64,000 bases of DNA, taken from NCBI RefSeq assembly GCF_019972115.1, contig NZ_BPFJ01000002.1, positions 558,001 to 622,000 of the forward strand. Direction: 5' to 3'. A model generated the notes under the pieces. The model was not told the origin of the DNA and made no database searches. It saw nothing but the letters and a program-made list of their open reading frames with translations. The DNA comes from Sulfurovum sp. TSL6 (GTDB lineage Bacteria > Campylobacterota > Campylobacteria > Campylobacterales > Sulfurovaceae). Both the position numbers and the translations under genes were made by a program. Every line of letters begins with the position of its first letter. The first letter of the stretch is position 1. Shown here one piece after another: positions 9,545 to 17,758 of this stretch.

Positions 9545-9850
9545 TTATCCTCTCATGCTTGCAAGGTCATCTAAATCAAGACTTCCATATTTTTTATACA
9601 ATACAATTAATATACCAAGACCCACTGCAACTTCACTCGCTGCAATAGCGATAATAAAGAATGCAAACATTTGCCCTGTTAAATCATTGTAATAGTGTGA
9701 AATAGCTGCAAATGCTATATTTACTGCATTAAGCATGACCTCTGTTGCGAAGAAAAGCATTAAAAGGTTTCTTCTTCTAAGTACCCCGATCAATCCTATA
9801 GAGAATAGGATCGCAGATACGATCAAATAATGAGAAAGACCTATCATCAT
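9545..9850 (-). CDS. nuoK: Complex I membrane subunit NuoK
   Basis: This 101-residue, three-helix subunit has conserved acidic residues in helix 2 (FFATEVMLNAVNIAF, Glu near 37) and helix 3 (AASEVAVGLGI, Glu near 73), which form the central proton path next to NuoJ. The length is standard. Its first codons overlap the end of nuoJ by four bases (ATGA type), giving tight coupling. Confidence 0.96.
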   Translation of the reverse strand: MMIGLSHYLIVSAILFSIGLIGVLRRRNLLMLFFATEVMLNAVNIAFAAISHYYNDLTGQMFAFFIIAIAASEVAVGLGILIVLYKKYGSLDLDDLASMRG

Positions 9851-10440
9851 TTTTCATCCTTTACTATCATAATTTCATCATCTGCACCCATATCTTCAGT
9901 GAGACTCACATCCATTTTCTTACCAGCAAGTATAATCCCTGCGATCATTGCTACGAGTAACATGAGTGCTGCTACCTCAAACGGTACAAGGTACTTTGTA
10001 AAGAGTATGATACCAACATCTTGGGCATTGCCCACACCTTCATGCATTGGGTAAAGTGCCTGTACACTCTCGCTGAAGATCGGTGCTGCGAACATAAGTA
10101 CCAGCACCAATGCCGAGAGTCCACCAAGTAAAAATACTAAAGCATTGTTTGTATTTTTCTCTTTAATCGTTCTTGTTGCATCAAAAAACATCATCGCAAA
10201 TGCATAAAGAGCCATAACAGCCCCGACATATACAACAAGTTGAACTACACCAAGGAAATCTGCGCCTAAGATGAAGAAGAATCCAGAGATAAGGACCATA
10301 CCAGCTGCAAGTGATGTCATAGAGTAAAGTATATTTTTACTCATCACAGTGATCAAGAAAAGTCCTATTGTCAAAATAGAAAAGAGATAAAAAGCAAATC
10401 CTTCCATTGTCATCAAAGATGCTATAAAGTTTTCTAACAT
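9847..10440 (-). CDS. nuoJ: Complex I membrane subunit NuoJ
   Basis: The 197-residue subunit has five hydrophobic helices. The third contains VVQLVVYVGAVMALYAFAMM (about 66-85), the flexible helix that changes conformation in complex I. It is followed by a charged, methionine-rich cytoplasmic tail. It lies between nuoI and nuoK with a four-base overlap to the latter. Confidence 0.95.
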   Translation of the reverse strand: MLENFIASLMTMEGFAFYLFSILTIGLFLITVMSKNILYSMTSLAAGMVLISGFFFILGADFLGVVQLVVYVGAVMALYAFAMMFFDATRTIKEKNTNNALVFLLGGLSALVLVLMFAAPIFSESVQALYPMHEGVGNAQDVGIILFTKYLVPFEVAALMLLVAMIAGIILAGKKMDVSLTEDMGADDEIMIVKDEK

Positions 10441-10452
10441 GTCATCTCCTCC

Positions 10453-11076
10453 CTAATACGCTAAAGGCGTTTTTTTGATATTTTCATCTGCATTTGGGGA
10501 TACTGCCCCAAATCCATCATACTCTTGCTGTAAGTTCAGTTTGTCGATAGGTGTTAACATATCTTCAAAGAGTGAGAACCCGGCTCTTTGCTCTGCAGCA
10601 TTCTCATAACGCGGTCCATGAACGATAGCAAGTTCCGGACATACTTCTGCACAATAACCACAAAAGATACAACGACCGAAGTTAATGGTATATTCACTGA
10701 CTTCTTTACGTTGTTCTTCATCATATCTTGTATCCATAGCGATACAATTTGAGATACATATTTTTTCACAAAGACCACAACCGATACATCTGTAGTTACC
10801 TGATTCAAGTAATCTAAGCATGTCATGGATCGCTCTATATCTTGGCGATATTGGCATTTTTTCAAATGGATACTTTACTGTATGCATATCGCCTTTAAAA
10901 AGTGCCTTAAGCATGGATCTCATTGTGACCCAAAGTCCTACAAAAAGCTCACCTTTAACAGTTCTTTTTGCCACTTGAGAGAACTGTGCCATCGCTGTTT
11001 CAGGTTTACTTCCTACATCAAGTGTTCTGTAGTTTTGTGTTCCTACATTTCTGTTTTTAAATTGTTCTAAACTCAT
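10453..11076 (-). CDS. nuoI: Complex I ferredoxin-like subunit NuoI
   Basis: The 207-residue peripheral subunit carries clusters N6a and N6b. Two C-x2-C-x2-C-x3-C motifs are intact: CIGCGLCEKIC (about 97-107) and CIFCGYCAEVC (about 136-146), each followed by the usual completion residues. An N-terminal amphipathic stretch probably anchors it on the membrane arm. It hands electrons from NuoG towards NuoB. Confidence 0.95.
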   Translation of the reverse strand: MSLEQFKNRNVGTQNYRTLDVGSKPETAMAQFSQVAKRTVKGELFVGLWVTMRSMLKALFKGDMHTVKYPFEKMPISPRYRAIHDMLRLLESGNYRCIGCGLCEKICISNCIAMDTRYDEEQRKEVSEYTINFGRCIFCGYCAEVCPELAIVHGPRYENAAEQRAGFSLFEDMLTPIDKLNLQQEYDGFGAVSPNADENIKKTPLAY

Positions 11077-11086
11077 ACCTGCTCCT

Positions 11087-12121
11087 TTATACCATCATCA
11101 CTACAGCAGTGATCAGAATATTGATCACAGCGATTGGCATTAATACTTTCCAACAAAGCCACATCAATTGATCTGGTCTGATATGTGGCCATGATGCTCT
11201 TACCCATAACATCAAGAAGAAGAAGAATGCGACTTTAAGGATAATAAACAACCATCCAAATGCACCTGCTGTATCAAAGCCACCTAAGAATACGATGGAA
11301 GCAATAATTGCAACGGTGATCATGTTTGCATACTCACCAATAAAGAACATACCCCATCTCATTCCAGAATACTCTGTTGCATACCCGGAAACAACTTCTG
11401 CCTCATGTTCAAGAAGGTCGAATGGTGTTCTGTTCGTCTCTGCAAATCCTGCAATGAGGAAGAGTACAAATGCTACTGGTTGTTGCCAGATCAACCAAGA
11501 ACCGATACCACCAGCTTGTGCGTCATTAAAGTCAACAAATGACAATGAACCAACCAACATGATCGGTGCCAAGATAGAAAGCCCTGTCACGACCTCATAA
11601 GATAAAAACTGGATCGCTGTTCTCGCTGCTCCTATGATACCCCATTTGTTCGCTTGTGACATACCTGCTAAAAGTGGACCGTAAAGTCCTGCTGCCATCA
11701 TACCAAGTACAAACAATACACCGATGTTCAAATCAGATGCAATAGATGGTACAAAGGTACCACCAAGTAAAGGAATAAACTCAGGAACCGTAAAGTCTGG
11801 GAAAACCGGTACAGCAGAAAGGGCAATAAATGCCGTTGCTGCTGTAATGATCGGTGCGATCATAAAGATCAGTTTGTTTGCATTTTGTGGGATAATATCC
11901 TCTTTCGTGAAGAGTTTAATACCATCTGCCGCAATTTGTAATAAACCATAAGGTCCTACGTGCATTGGCCCAAGACGTCTCTGCATAAATGCAAGTACTT
12001 TTCTTTCTACATACGTACCAAAACCTGCAATTGCCGAAATCACAGCCAAGATAATCACGGCTTTGATAATGACACCTAGAGCAGTTACCTCCGGTAAGTT
12101 TTCTATGAGTGTTGTTTCCAT
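11087..12121 (-). CDS. nuoH: Complex I membrane subunit NuoH
   Basis: The 344-residue subunit forms the quinone-access chamber at the arm junction. Visible hallmarks are YVERKVLAFMQRRLGP (about 37-52), the acidic loop AETNRTPFDLLEHEAE with EVVSGY after it (about 227-248), and eight hydrophobic segments. It starts just downstream of the nuoG stop. Nothing unusual was noted. Confidence 0.96.
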   Translation of the reverse strand: METTLIENLPEVTALGVIIKAVIILAVISAIAGFGTYVERKVLAFMQRRLGPMHVGPYGLLQIAADGIKLFTKEDIIPQNANKLIFMIAPIITAATAFIALSAVPVFPDFTVPEFIPLLGGTFVPSIASDLNIGVLFVLGMMAAGLYGPLLAGMSQANKWGIIGAARTAIQFLSYEVVTGLSILAPIMLVGSLSFVDFNDAQAGGIGSWLIWQQPVAFVLFLIAGFAETNRTPFDLLEHEAEVVSGYATEYSGMRWGMFFIGEYANMITVAIIASIVFLGGFDTAGAFGWLFIILKVAFFFFLMLWVRASWPHIRPDQLMWLCWKVLMPIAVINILITAVVMMV

Positions 12122-12122
12122 A

Positions 12123-14603
12123 TTACACCTTTCTCAATGTTACTGTTTGATATCTTGACCCACCAAAGAGACCATACACATCTTTAGCAGATTTGAAATC
12201 TGGTACTTTTACGATGTCACCTTCGATCTTTTCATCGGCTACCACATCTAAAGTAATACTTCCATTTTCAAATACTACTTCTACTTTTTCTCCCAAACTC
12301 TCAGCTTTCGCAGTACTTGCATACAGTGCGAATGCTTCAAAGATCTCATGAGACTTGTCTGTAAAGTCGTTAAACTGTCTAGCAGGGTTACATCTATAGG
12401 CGATTTCGCCTTCCAGCGCTAAACTCTCGTCAAATTTCTCAACAGTCGGTAGTGCTACCTCATCGACTGTGACATCAAGTCTATATCCGCGATTATCTAC
12501 ACCAGCATTTGTAAATGCATTTGGCAACGAGTCAAATGCAACAGCTTTAAAGCCTTTTGCTGCTGGAAGCATTTCAGTCCAGTCAATCGTTAACTCTGGT
12601 GCACCTACCAGTGCTTTCATAAGATCATTCAGTTCATATCCACCATACTCTAATGCAGCGTTCGTAGGAAGTACTCTTTTAGCTATAGAGGTCAATGTTC
12701 CCTCTTGCTGGTTCATAGCCGGCATATCTAAGTCTCCATCACCCAGTGCAGAGAGTCTAAAGTCACCATTTTCGTTATACCCTATTGTATATCCAGAACA
12801 TTCATCATCAAGATCACAGATCAGTGCCACACCCAGTGCATTTGATTTTGGTGGAGTCATCACCACATCAATGTTACATGTTGCCTCTATAAGTGCTACA
12901 AGTTTAGCCAGGTTTTCTGCTTTTTCATGGAAGTAAAGATCTTCACCCACCATCAATGAGAACGCTTCTTTTTTCTTCATCATTTTTTCAAATGCATCAT
13001 CAAACTTCTCGGAATCCTTACCCAAAAGTGTCACTAGACCGTTGATCGTCACAGTAATCTCTTTTTCAACCGTCTCTTTGACTTTTTTAGATACTTCTTC
13101 CTCTTCGCCGGTCTCTTCGTTAACAACCATCTCTTTGACAGTCTTCATAACTTGCTCTTTCACCGTTCTGGTCTCAGAACTTTTAAAGCTTTCAATATAT
13201 TCTTTGACTTCAGCAGGAAGTTTCTCTTTGTCTGCAAACAGGTCCAAGATAAGGTAAAGTGCCGCTTCTTCAAGCCCCACTTTGTGATTGAACACTTCAA
13301 CTGTCTTACCGAATGTAGGGATGAGTGTATCACCTACCGGATGGAAATAAAGTCCTGCACCTTTGTTAAGCTTTTGTACATTGTTAAAGGCATATTTCAT
13401 TGCTGGAGAATCGTTTCTAAGTGCTGCACCTACAGAGATCACAAAATCACTCTTCTTCATGATCGCATCTGGATCTGTAGAGTATAAAGAGGAACCTGAA
13501 GCTGCTGTATAATGTCCTAAGAATTTTTGGAATGCTCTTACTTCTGGGTTGTAGAGTTTAATGCCCATTTTTTCTTTCAGTGTCTGAAGCATCATTGCTT
13601 CTTCATTCGTGATCATAGAGTTAAATCGGACTGTATCTGCTTTTTTAAAGGCTTCAAGTGCTGCATTAAATGTTGCTTCATCTTTCGTTGCCCCTCTGTT
13701 CTCAAAGTCATAAGCAAAACGTGCTGAACCATCAAGTGATACATACGACCACTCATTGGTAATACGGTAAATTTTTTCAGATCTGTCTTCTATGGATGTA
13801 GGTTTTACTTCATAGTAGATTTGCGCACCATCACTTGAGTGTGCTGCAACAGCAGGTATTCTTCTTAAATCCCAGGCATTTGACTTGTAGACAAAGTCAC
13901 GGCTTGCGAGTGCACCCACCGGACATACTGCAATACATTCACCACAGTCTGAACAGTTCGTAGATTCTGTACCGTTACTCGGAGCAATAATAGACTTTTG
14001 CAGTTTGTTCCACATAGAGTATGCATCTTTTGGCATCGTATCTTTATAGCTTTTGTCAAGTTCAGGCCCACCTCTTTTAACTGTGGTGATCGCCGCGTCT
14101 CCAACCATATCTTTACAAACAGTCGTACAACGTTCACACACGATACAAAGACCTGGATCATAATGCAATACGGAAGACCAGTTTGTTGTCTCTCTTTTCA
14201 TATCTGGGATCATATATGATTGTGAATCTACCGCAAGTTCAAGTGTATAGTTCTGTAATTCACACTCTCCGGACTTATCGCACACACCACACTGAAGCGG
14301 GTGGTTCACATCATAGACTTCCATGATAGCTCTACGCTCTTCAAGGATATTTTCTGTCTCAGTAGTGACTTCCATACCTTCTTTTACTTTAGCGTTACAT
14401 GCATATACTTGTTTACCATCTGCCTCTACCAGACAAATACGACATGCCAATGTCGGCGAACATCTTGTCAGGTAACATATAGCCGGGATGAAAACATCAT
14501 TAGCACGAGCAGCATTAAGGATATATTCACCTTCTTTTGCTTTGTACTCTACACCATCAATCGAAATTGAGACCATATTATCTACTGTTTGTACTTCACT
14601 CAT
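12123..14603 (-). CDS. nuoG: Complex I iron-sulfur subunit NuoG with an extra ferredoxin-type cluster
   Basis: The 826-residue electron-transfer subunit has a [2Fe-2S] domain with Cys43, 54, 57 and 69, then His101-Cys105-Cys108-Cys114 (N5 type). Next come two complete ferredoxin motifs, Cys153/156/159/163 and Cys217/220/223/227. Ordinary NuoG uses only four of these eight cysteines (for N4), so an additional [4Fe-4S] is expected, as in the ferredoxin domain of FeFe hydrogenases. N7-type cysteines were not found. The remainder is a degenerate molybdopterin-oxidoreductase domain. It contains a highly charged Glu/Lys/Val-rich insertion at about residues 470-520. The gene overlaps the upstream NuoG paralogue by eight bases. 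Confidence 0.93.
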   Translation of the reverse strand: MSEVQTVDNMVSISIDGVEYKAKEGEYILNAARANDVFIPAICYLTRCSPTLACRICLVEADGKQVYACNAKVKEGMEVTTETENILEERRAIMEVYDVNHPLQCGVCDKSGECELQNYTLELAVDSQSYMIPDMKRETTNWSSVLHYDPGLCIVCERCTTVCKDMVGDAAITTVKRGGPELDKSYKDTMPKDAYSMWNKLQKSIIAPSNGTESTNCSDCGECIAVCPVGALASRDFVYKSNAWDLRRIPAVAAHSSDGAQIYYEVKPTSIEDRSEKIYRITNEWSYVSLDGSARFAYDFENRGATKDEATFNAALEAFKKADTVRFNSMITNEEAMMLQTLKEKMGIKLYNPEVRAFQKFLGHYTAASGSSLYSTDPDAIMKKSDFVISVGAALRNDSPAMKYAFNNVQKLNKGAGLYFHPVGDTLIPTFGKTVEVFNHKVGLEEAALYLILDLFADKEKLPAEVKEYIESFKSSETRTVKEQVMKTVKEMVVNEETGEEEEVSKKVKETVEKEITVTINGLVTLLGKDSEKFDDAFEKMMKKKEAFSLMVGEDLYFHEKAENLAKLVALIEATCNIDVVMTPPKSNALGVALICDLDDECSGYTIGYNENGDFRLSALGDGDLDMPAMNQQEGTLTSIAKRVLPTNAALEYGGYELNDLMKALVGAPELTIDWTEMLPAAKGFKAVAFDSLPNAFTNAGVDNRGYRLDVTVDEVALPTVEKFDESLALEGEIAYRCNPARQFNDFTDKSHEIFEAFALYASTAKAESLGEKVEVVFENGSITLDVVADEKIEGDIVKVPDFKSAKDVYGLFGGSRYQTVTLRKV

Positions 14604-15942
14604 CGTTGTTTCCTATATTTTGATTATTTATTTTTTCAAAAGCTAGTCTGCTAAATCTATAGGAGGATAGCAAAGATGCACTTAATTTTATGTCAAAAGT
14701 AGGATTTAACGCAATGGTTCCTTTCATATATGTATCAATTTTAAACACACGTATAAATTTAACGCCCTCAATCTCAAAAGAAATCAAATCACCATCTTGC
14801 AATTTTGTAGCTATGGCAAACTGTTTAGAACCACGTAATATATTATCTGTTCCCCTCTCTTGCGCCATTGGTTTTTCTACTTTATACGTATAAATAACTG
14901 CACCATCATACACTGGAAGATCATCTATCTCATCCAGTGTAAAGTCCCGTATTTGCTCTTGAGGTATCAATCTATACAGGCACGGTTTCTTCAGATCCTC
15001 TTCATTCACTCTTTGAAACCCTTTCTCTTGCGGTAATTGATTGCTGTAGTCTGTAAGCGTTTTGGCATTAAGCCCTAACGTATGGGCAATACTGTGTAAT
15101 CCACCCGCACTTGAAGTTTTCATGTCGTCATTGACACACACACATTTATCACTATTGATATAGGTACCCTCTTTACAACTTTCATACAGGACACTTCGAC
15201 CTTCTGTCCTCTCATCAAGGTCACAAACCAATGCAATACCTAAGGCATTTTTAGCAGGTGGTACACACAAAATATGCAATCGGGCATGCCGTTCCAACAG
15301 CGCTATGAGTTTTGCTATTTGTCCTGCTTTTGGATGCGTATATAAATCACTGCCTAGGATCAGAGAGACTGTAGTGTCATGCCCTATAAGGCTATGCATT
15401 GATTCTAGTTCTTCTTCTCCCACATTACTTTCCGCACTAAGGTAACCAATATCAAGATCCTCTAAAATATCTTCTATCTCTTCGGGAAGCTCTTTATCTT
15501 TCAATAGTGCATCTGCCAATAATGCAGCTACACCCTCTTCACTCCCTACTTCATATTTTATAAACTGTGAGATACTGGTTTGTAGTGTGGCATCTTCTAT
15601 AGGATGCATATAAACAAATTTGGGATTTTTTTCTTCCAATACCTTCTGAACTAATGGCATAGCTTCTGTACTTTCATCCTGAAACCATACGCCAAAAGAT
15701 ATCACTACTTCAGAAGCAGCCAAAGTTTCTAGATCACCTTTAAAAACATGATACCCGCTACCACTGCTATATGCTTTTAAAAAATCCTGATATACCTTTG
15801 CTTCAGGGCATATCAAGTTCTTACCGTGTTTTTCTTTAAACAATTGAAAAATATATGCTTCTTCATTTGTAATATCTGCTGAAAAAACTATACTCTCGAC
15901 ATTTTCAAAATTCTTTTTTTGATTTTCATACGTGGACTCCAC
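14596..15942 (-). CDS. NuoG-paralogous protein without Fe-S motifs
   Basis: The 448-residue protein starts at GTG 15942, with AGGAGG eleven bases upstream. It aligns by eye with the C-terminal, cluster-free half of the neighbouring NuoG. ITNEEA, the phrase SG(S/G) before a DLE/DPD turn, VISFG/VISVG, HP(I/V) with D after, PPxxNALG and ALxCDLD occur in the same order. No cysteine cluster motifs are present. It occupies the place where nuoF would lie and where Helicobacter and Campylobacter carry an uncharacterised gene. A structural complex I subunit that caps NuoG, arising by partial duplication, is the best inference. It is the first gene of the second nuo block. Confidence 0.75.
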   Translation of the reverse strand: MESTYENQKKNFENVESIVFSADITNEEAYIFQLFKEKHGKNLICPEAKVYQDFLKAYSSGSGYHVFKGDLETLAASEVVISFGVWFQDESTEAMPLVQKVLEEKNPKFVYMHPIEDATLQTSISQFIKYEVGSEEGVAALLADALLKDKELPEEIEDILEDLDIGYLSAESNVGEEELESMHSLIGHDTTVSLILGSDLYTHPKAGQIAKLIALLERHARLHILCVPPAKNALGIALVCDLDERTEGRSVLYESCKEGTYINSDKCVCVNDDMKTSSAGGLHSIAHTLGLNAKTLTDYSNQLPQEKGFQRVNEEDLKKPCLYRLIPQEQIRDFTLDEIDDLPVYDGAVIYTYKVEKPMAQERGTDNILRGSKQFAIATKLQDGDLISFEIEGVKFIRVFKIDTYMKGTIALNPTFDIKLSASLLSSYRFSRLAFEKINNQNIGNNDE

Positions 15943-16239
15943 TATTGTCTCTTCCTCCTGCTTTTCTCGCCTTTAACTACCTTAGACAATACTACCCTAT
16001 TGTCTCTGCTTAAAAATGCGTTGGATGATTGTATTAGAAAACAAATTAAAAAACAAAGTTCTGTGTTAAAATGTATCAATTACAATCGATTGAGCGCTCT
16101 TTGATGCTTATATTATACTTTCTGATGTTACATATACTCACATCGAAGATCAACTTATGCAAGTTATAACTTCACTATAGATAATTTTTTAATTCCCTAT
16201 GTTACAATTTGGTCAAAATAAAGTTTTATAAGGGTAAAC
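15943..16239. promoter_or_regulatory. Divergent promoter region between NuoG-like gene and fqrB
   Basis: This is 297 bp without a gene, between the minus-strand NuoG-like/nuoG-N block and the plus-strand fqrB. It is AT-rich with several possible -10 elements (for example TATAGATAAT near 16177). Ribosome sites for both genes lie at its ends: AGGAGG for the NuoG-like gene and AAGGG five bases before the fqrB ATG. It must carry the promoter of the downstream nuo block, since transcription from nuoABCD would have to cross an opposing gene. No specific operator was recognised. Confidence 0.55.
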
Positions 16240-17256
16240 ATGATACACGAAAACGGAAAAGTAGTTGATATAGCGATTATTGGAGCAGGGCCTGGCGGTA
16301 TGGCAGCTGCTATCGAAGCAAAACTAGCGGGTATTGAGAACATTGTTGTTATTGACAAGGCACCTCATCACAATGATATGATCCACAAGTTTTACAAAAA
16401 AGGTAAACGTGTAGATAAAGACTGGATGGGTATCAAATTTGAATTCACTGGTAACGTTACATTTGAAGAGTGTTCTAAAGAAGAGTACATTGAGCAAATG
16501 GATAAAAAACTCACTGATGCTGGCGTACTTGACAGATTTGAGTATAATCATGAGATCATGAGAGTTGAAAAAGGTGAAGATGGTCTTTTCTCAATTATTT
16601 ATGGTACTGACGGTGTAGATGAAGCGTTGGAAACGTTGAAAGCTAAAAACGTTATCCTTTCAGTGGGTCGTATGGGTAAACCAAACAAACCTAAATATAA
16701 GTTCCCTAGAGAGCTTAAAGATGTTCTTAACTTCAACCTTTCAAAAGTTCAAAACGGTGAGCACGTCATGATTGTTGGTGGTGGAGACACTGCTGGTGAG
16801 TATGCTTATGGTCTAGTAGAACTGGAAGGTATGGAAGATTGTGTGGTTACACTTAACTACAGAAAAGCAGAAATCACACGTATGAACCCAATCAATACTG
16901 AAATGTGTACAAAGTATCTTGACAATGGTAAAATTGTTAACAAAATGGGTGTAGATGTTGAGAGCGTTGAGCCTTCACCAGCTGGTAAGATCCAAGTAAA
17001 CTTTACAGATGGTTCAACAGGTGAGTATGACAGAGCTGTCTACGCACTTGGTGGTACAACACCAAAAGATATCCTTGTAAACTCTGGTGTTAAAACTGGA
17101 GAATGGGATGTTCCTGTATACGACGAAAACACATTTGAAACAAATGTTGAAGGTCTTTACACTATCGGTGATGTTGTAACAGACCAAGGTAGTATTGCAC
17201 TTGCATTTAACCATGCATCATCTGCAGTAAAAAATATTGCTTCTAACCTGAAGTAA
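16240..17256 (+). CDS. fqrB: FqrB-like NADPH:flavodoxin/ferredoxin oxidoreductase
   Basis: The 338-residue flavoprotein has an N-terminal FAD dinucleotide fold (GAGPGG near residue 15), a second NADPH fold (GGGDTAGEYA near residue 183) and a C-terminal FAD-contact motif (TIGDV near residue 308). The redox CxxC of thioredoxin reductases is missing, which argues against TrxR. The stretch KFYKKGKRVDKD near residue 50 matches what I recall of the Helicobacter/Campylobacter FqrB family, which moves electrons between NADPH and flavodoxin. The gene points against the nuo genes on both sides. A role in feeding complex I, or in drawing NADPH from it, is inferred from position. Confidence 0.75.
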   Translation: MIHENGKVVDIAIIGAGPGGMAAAIEAKLAGIENIVVIDKAPHHNDMIHKFYKKGKRVDKDWMGIKFEFTGNVTFEECSKEEYIEQMDKKLTDAGVLDRFEYNHEIMRVEKGEDGLFSIIYGTDGVDEALETLKAKNVILSVGRMGKPNKPKYKFPRELKDVLNFNLSKVQNGEHVMIVGGGDTAGEYAYGLVELEGMEDCVVTLNYRKAEITRMNPINTEMCTKYLDNGKIVNKMGVDVESVEPSPAGKIQVNFTDGSTGEYDRAVYALGGTTPKDILVNSGVKTGEWDVPVYDENTFETNVEGLYTIGDVVTDQGSIALAFNHASSAVKNIASNLK

Positions 17257-17263
17257 TTCTTCT

Positions 17264-17289
17264 ATACTGTGCTCTTTTGAGCATGGTAT
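17264..17289. terminator. Hairpin downstream of fqrB
   Basis: An 11-bp stem (ATACTGTGCTC with GAGCATGGTAT, two G-U pairs) closes a TTTT loop a few bases after the fqrB stop. It lacks an immediate T run, so termination is likely but not certain. Confidence 0.5.
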
Positions 17290-17377
17290 GAATATACAAT
17301 ACTCTATAAAACTTTTTTCGCTTAACAATAATTATAAATACTAAATTGATTGATGTTTATGTTGTAGTGATAGTAGA

Positions 17378-17417
17378 ATCATATAGCATCTTCATACATG
17401 AAAAGATACTATATGAT
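17378..17417. terminator. Long inverted repeat between convergent fqrB and NuoE-like gene
   Basis: Fifteen-base arms (17378-17392 and 17403-17417) pair with a single mismatch around a ten-base loop. The element sits 14 bases past the NuoE-like stop and faces fqrB transcripts from the other side. It could stop both, separating nuoABCDE from the second nuo block. No T run follows on either strand. Confidence 0.5.
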
Positions 17418-17431
17418 ATAAAGCAGTAGCT

Positions 17432-17749
17432 TTATTCTGCCTTTTCTGCCTCAGCTTCTTCTGATTCAGCTGCAGCTTTTTCTGCCTCGATCTTGGCAGC
17501 TCTCTCTTTCTTTGTCGCTTCATCTACTTTTTTCACGACAATCGTCCAGTCTACTTCGTTAAATTTCAGTGAATTCATCAGATCATGTCCAGTAGCTTTC
17601 ACTACATCTGCAGATTTTTGGATAGAAGAATAATCTCCTACTTCAAAAAGGAAAATTCCTACTTCTCCCACTTTTAATCCCTGATCAATAAGCTCAACCA
17701 TTCTATCATAGAAATCGTCTTTTAAATGTCTTAAATCATATCTTTTCAT
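17432..17749 (-). CDS. NuoE-like complex I protein lacking cysteines
   Basis: The 105-residue protein sits at the nuoE position directly after nuoD. Residues 1-75 resemble the small HP1264/Cj1575-type proteins of Campylobacterota complex I (MKRYDLRHLK start, FEVGDYSSI, SLKFNEVDWTIVV). It contains no cysteine, so it cannot carry the [2Fe-2S] cluster of a true NuoE. The C-terminal 30 residues are an Ala/Glu/Lys-rich low-complexity tail. It probably docks on the NuoCD-G face where NADH dehydrogenase would bind, perhaps forming part of the carrier interface. It is the last gene of the nuoABCD block. Confidence 0.8.
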   Translation of the reverse strand: MKRYDLRHLKDDFYDRMVELIDQGLKVGEVGIFLFEVGDYSSIQKSADVVKATGHDLMNSLKFNEVDWTIVVKKVDEATKKERAAKIEAEKAAAESEEAEAEKAE

Positions 17750-17758
17750 GGGCTCTCC

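Noticed and set aside
12469-12936. Long plus-strand frames within nuoG and other minus-strand genes
   Set aside because: They are antisense shadows of well-conserved genes, with no ribosome sites or family features.
13042-13257. Sequencing artefact or frameshift behind the charged insertion in nuoG
   Set aside because: The reading frame continues without interruption and homology resumes on both sides, so it is a true in-frame insertion.
14596-15942. Second functional NuoG
   Set aside because: No iron-sulfur motifs and no N-terminal ferredoxin domain; only the C-terminal half is homologous.
16240-17256. Thioredoxin reductase
   Set aside because: The fold is similar but the CxxC redox centre is absent and the sequence fits FqrB-type reductases better.
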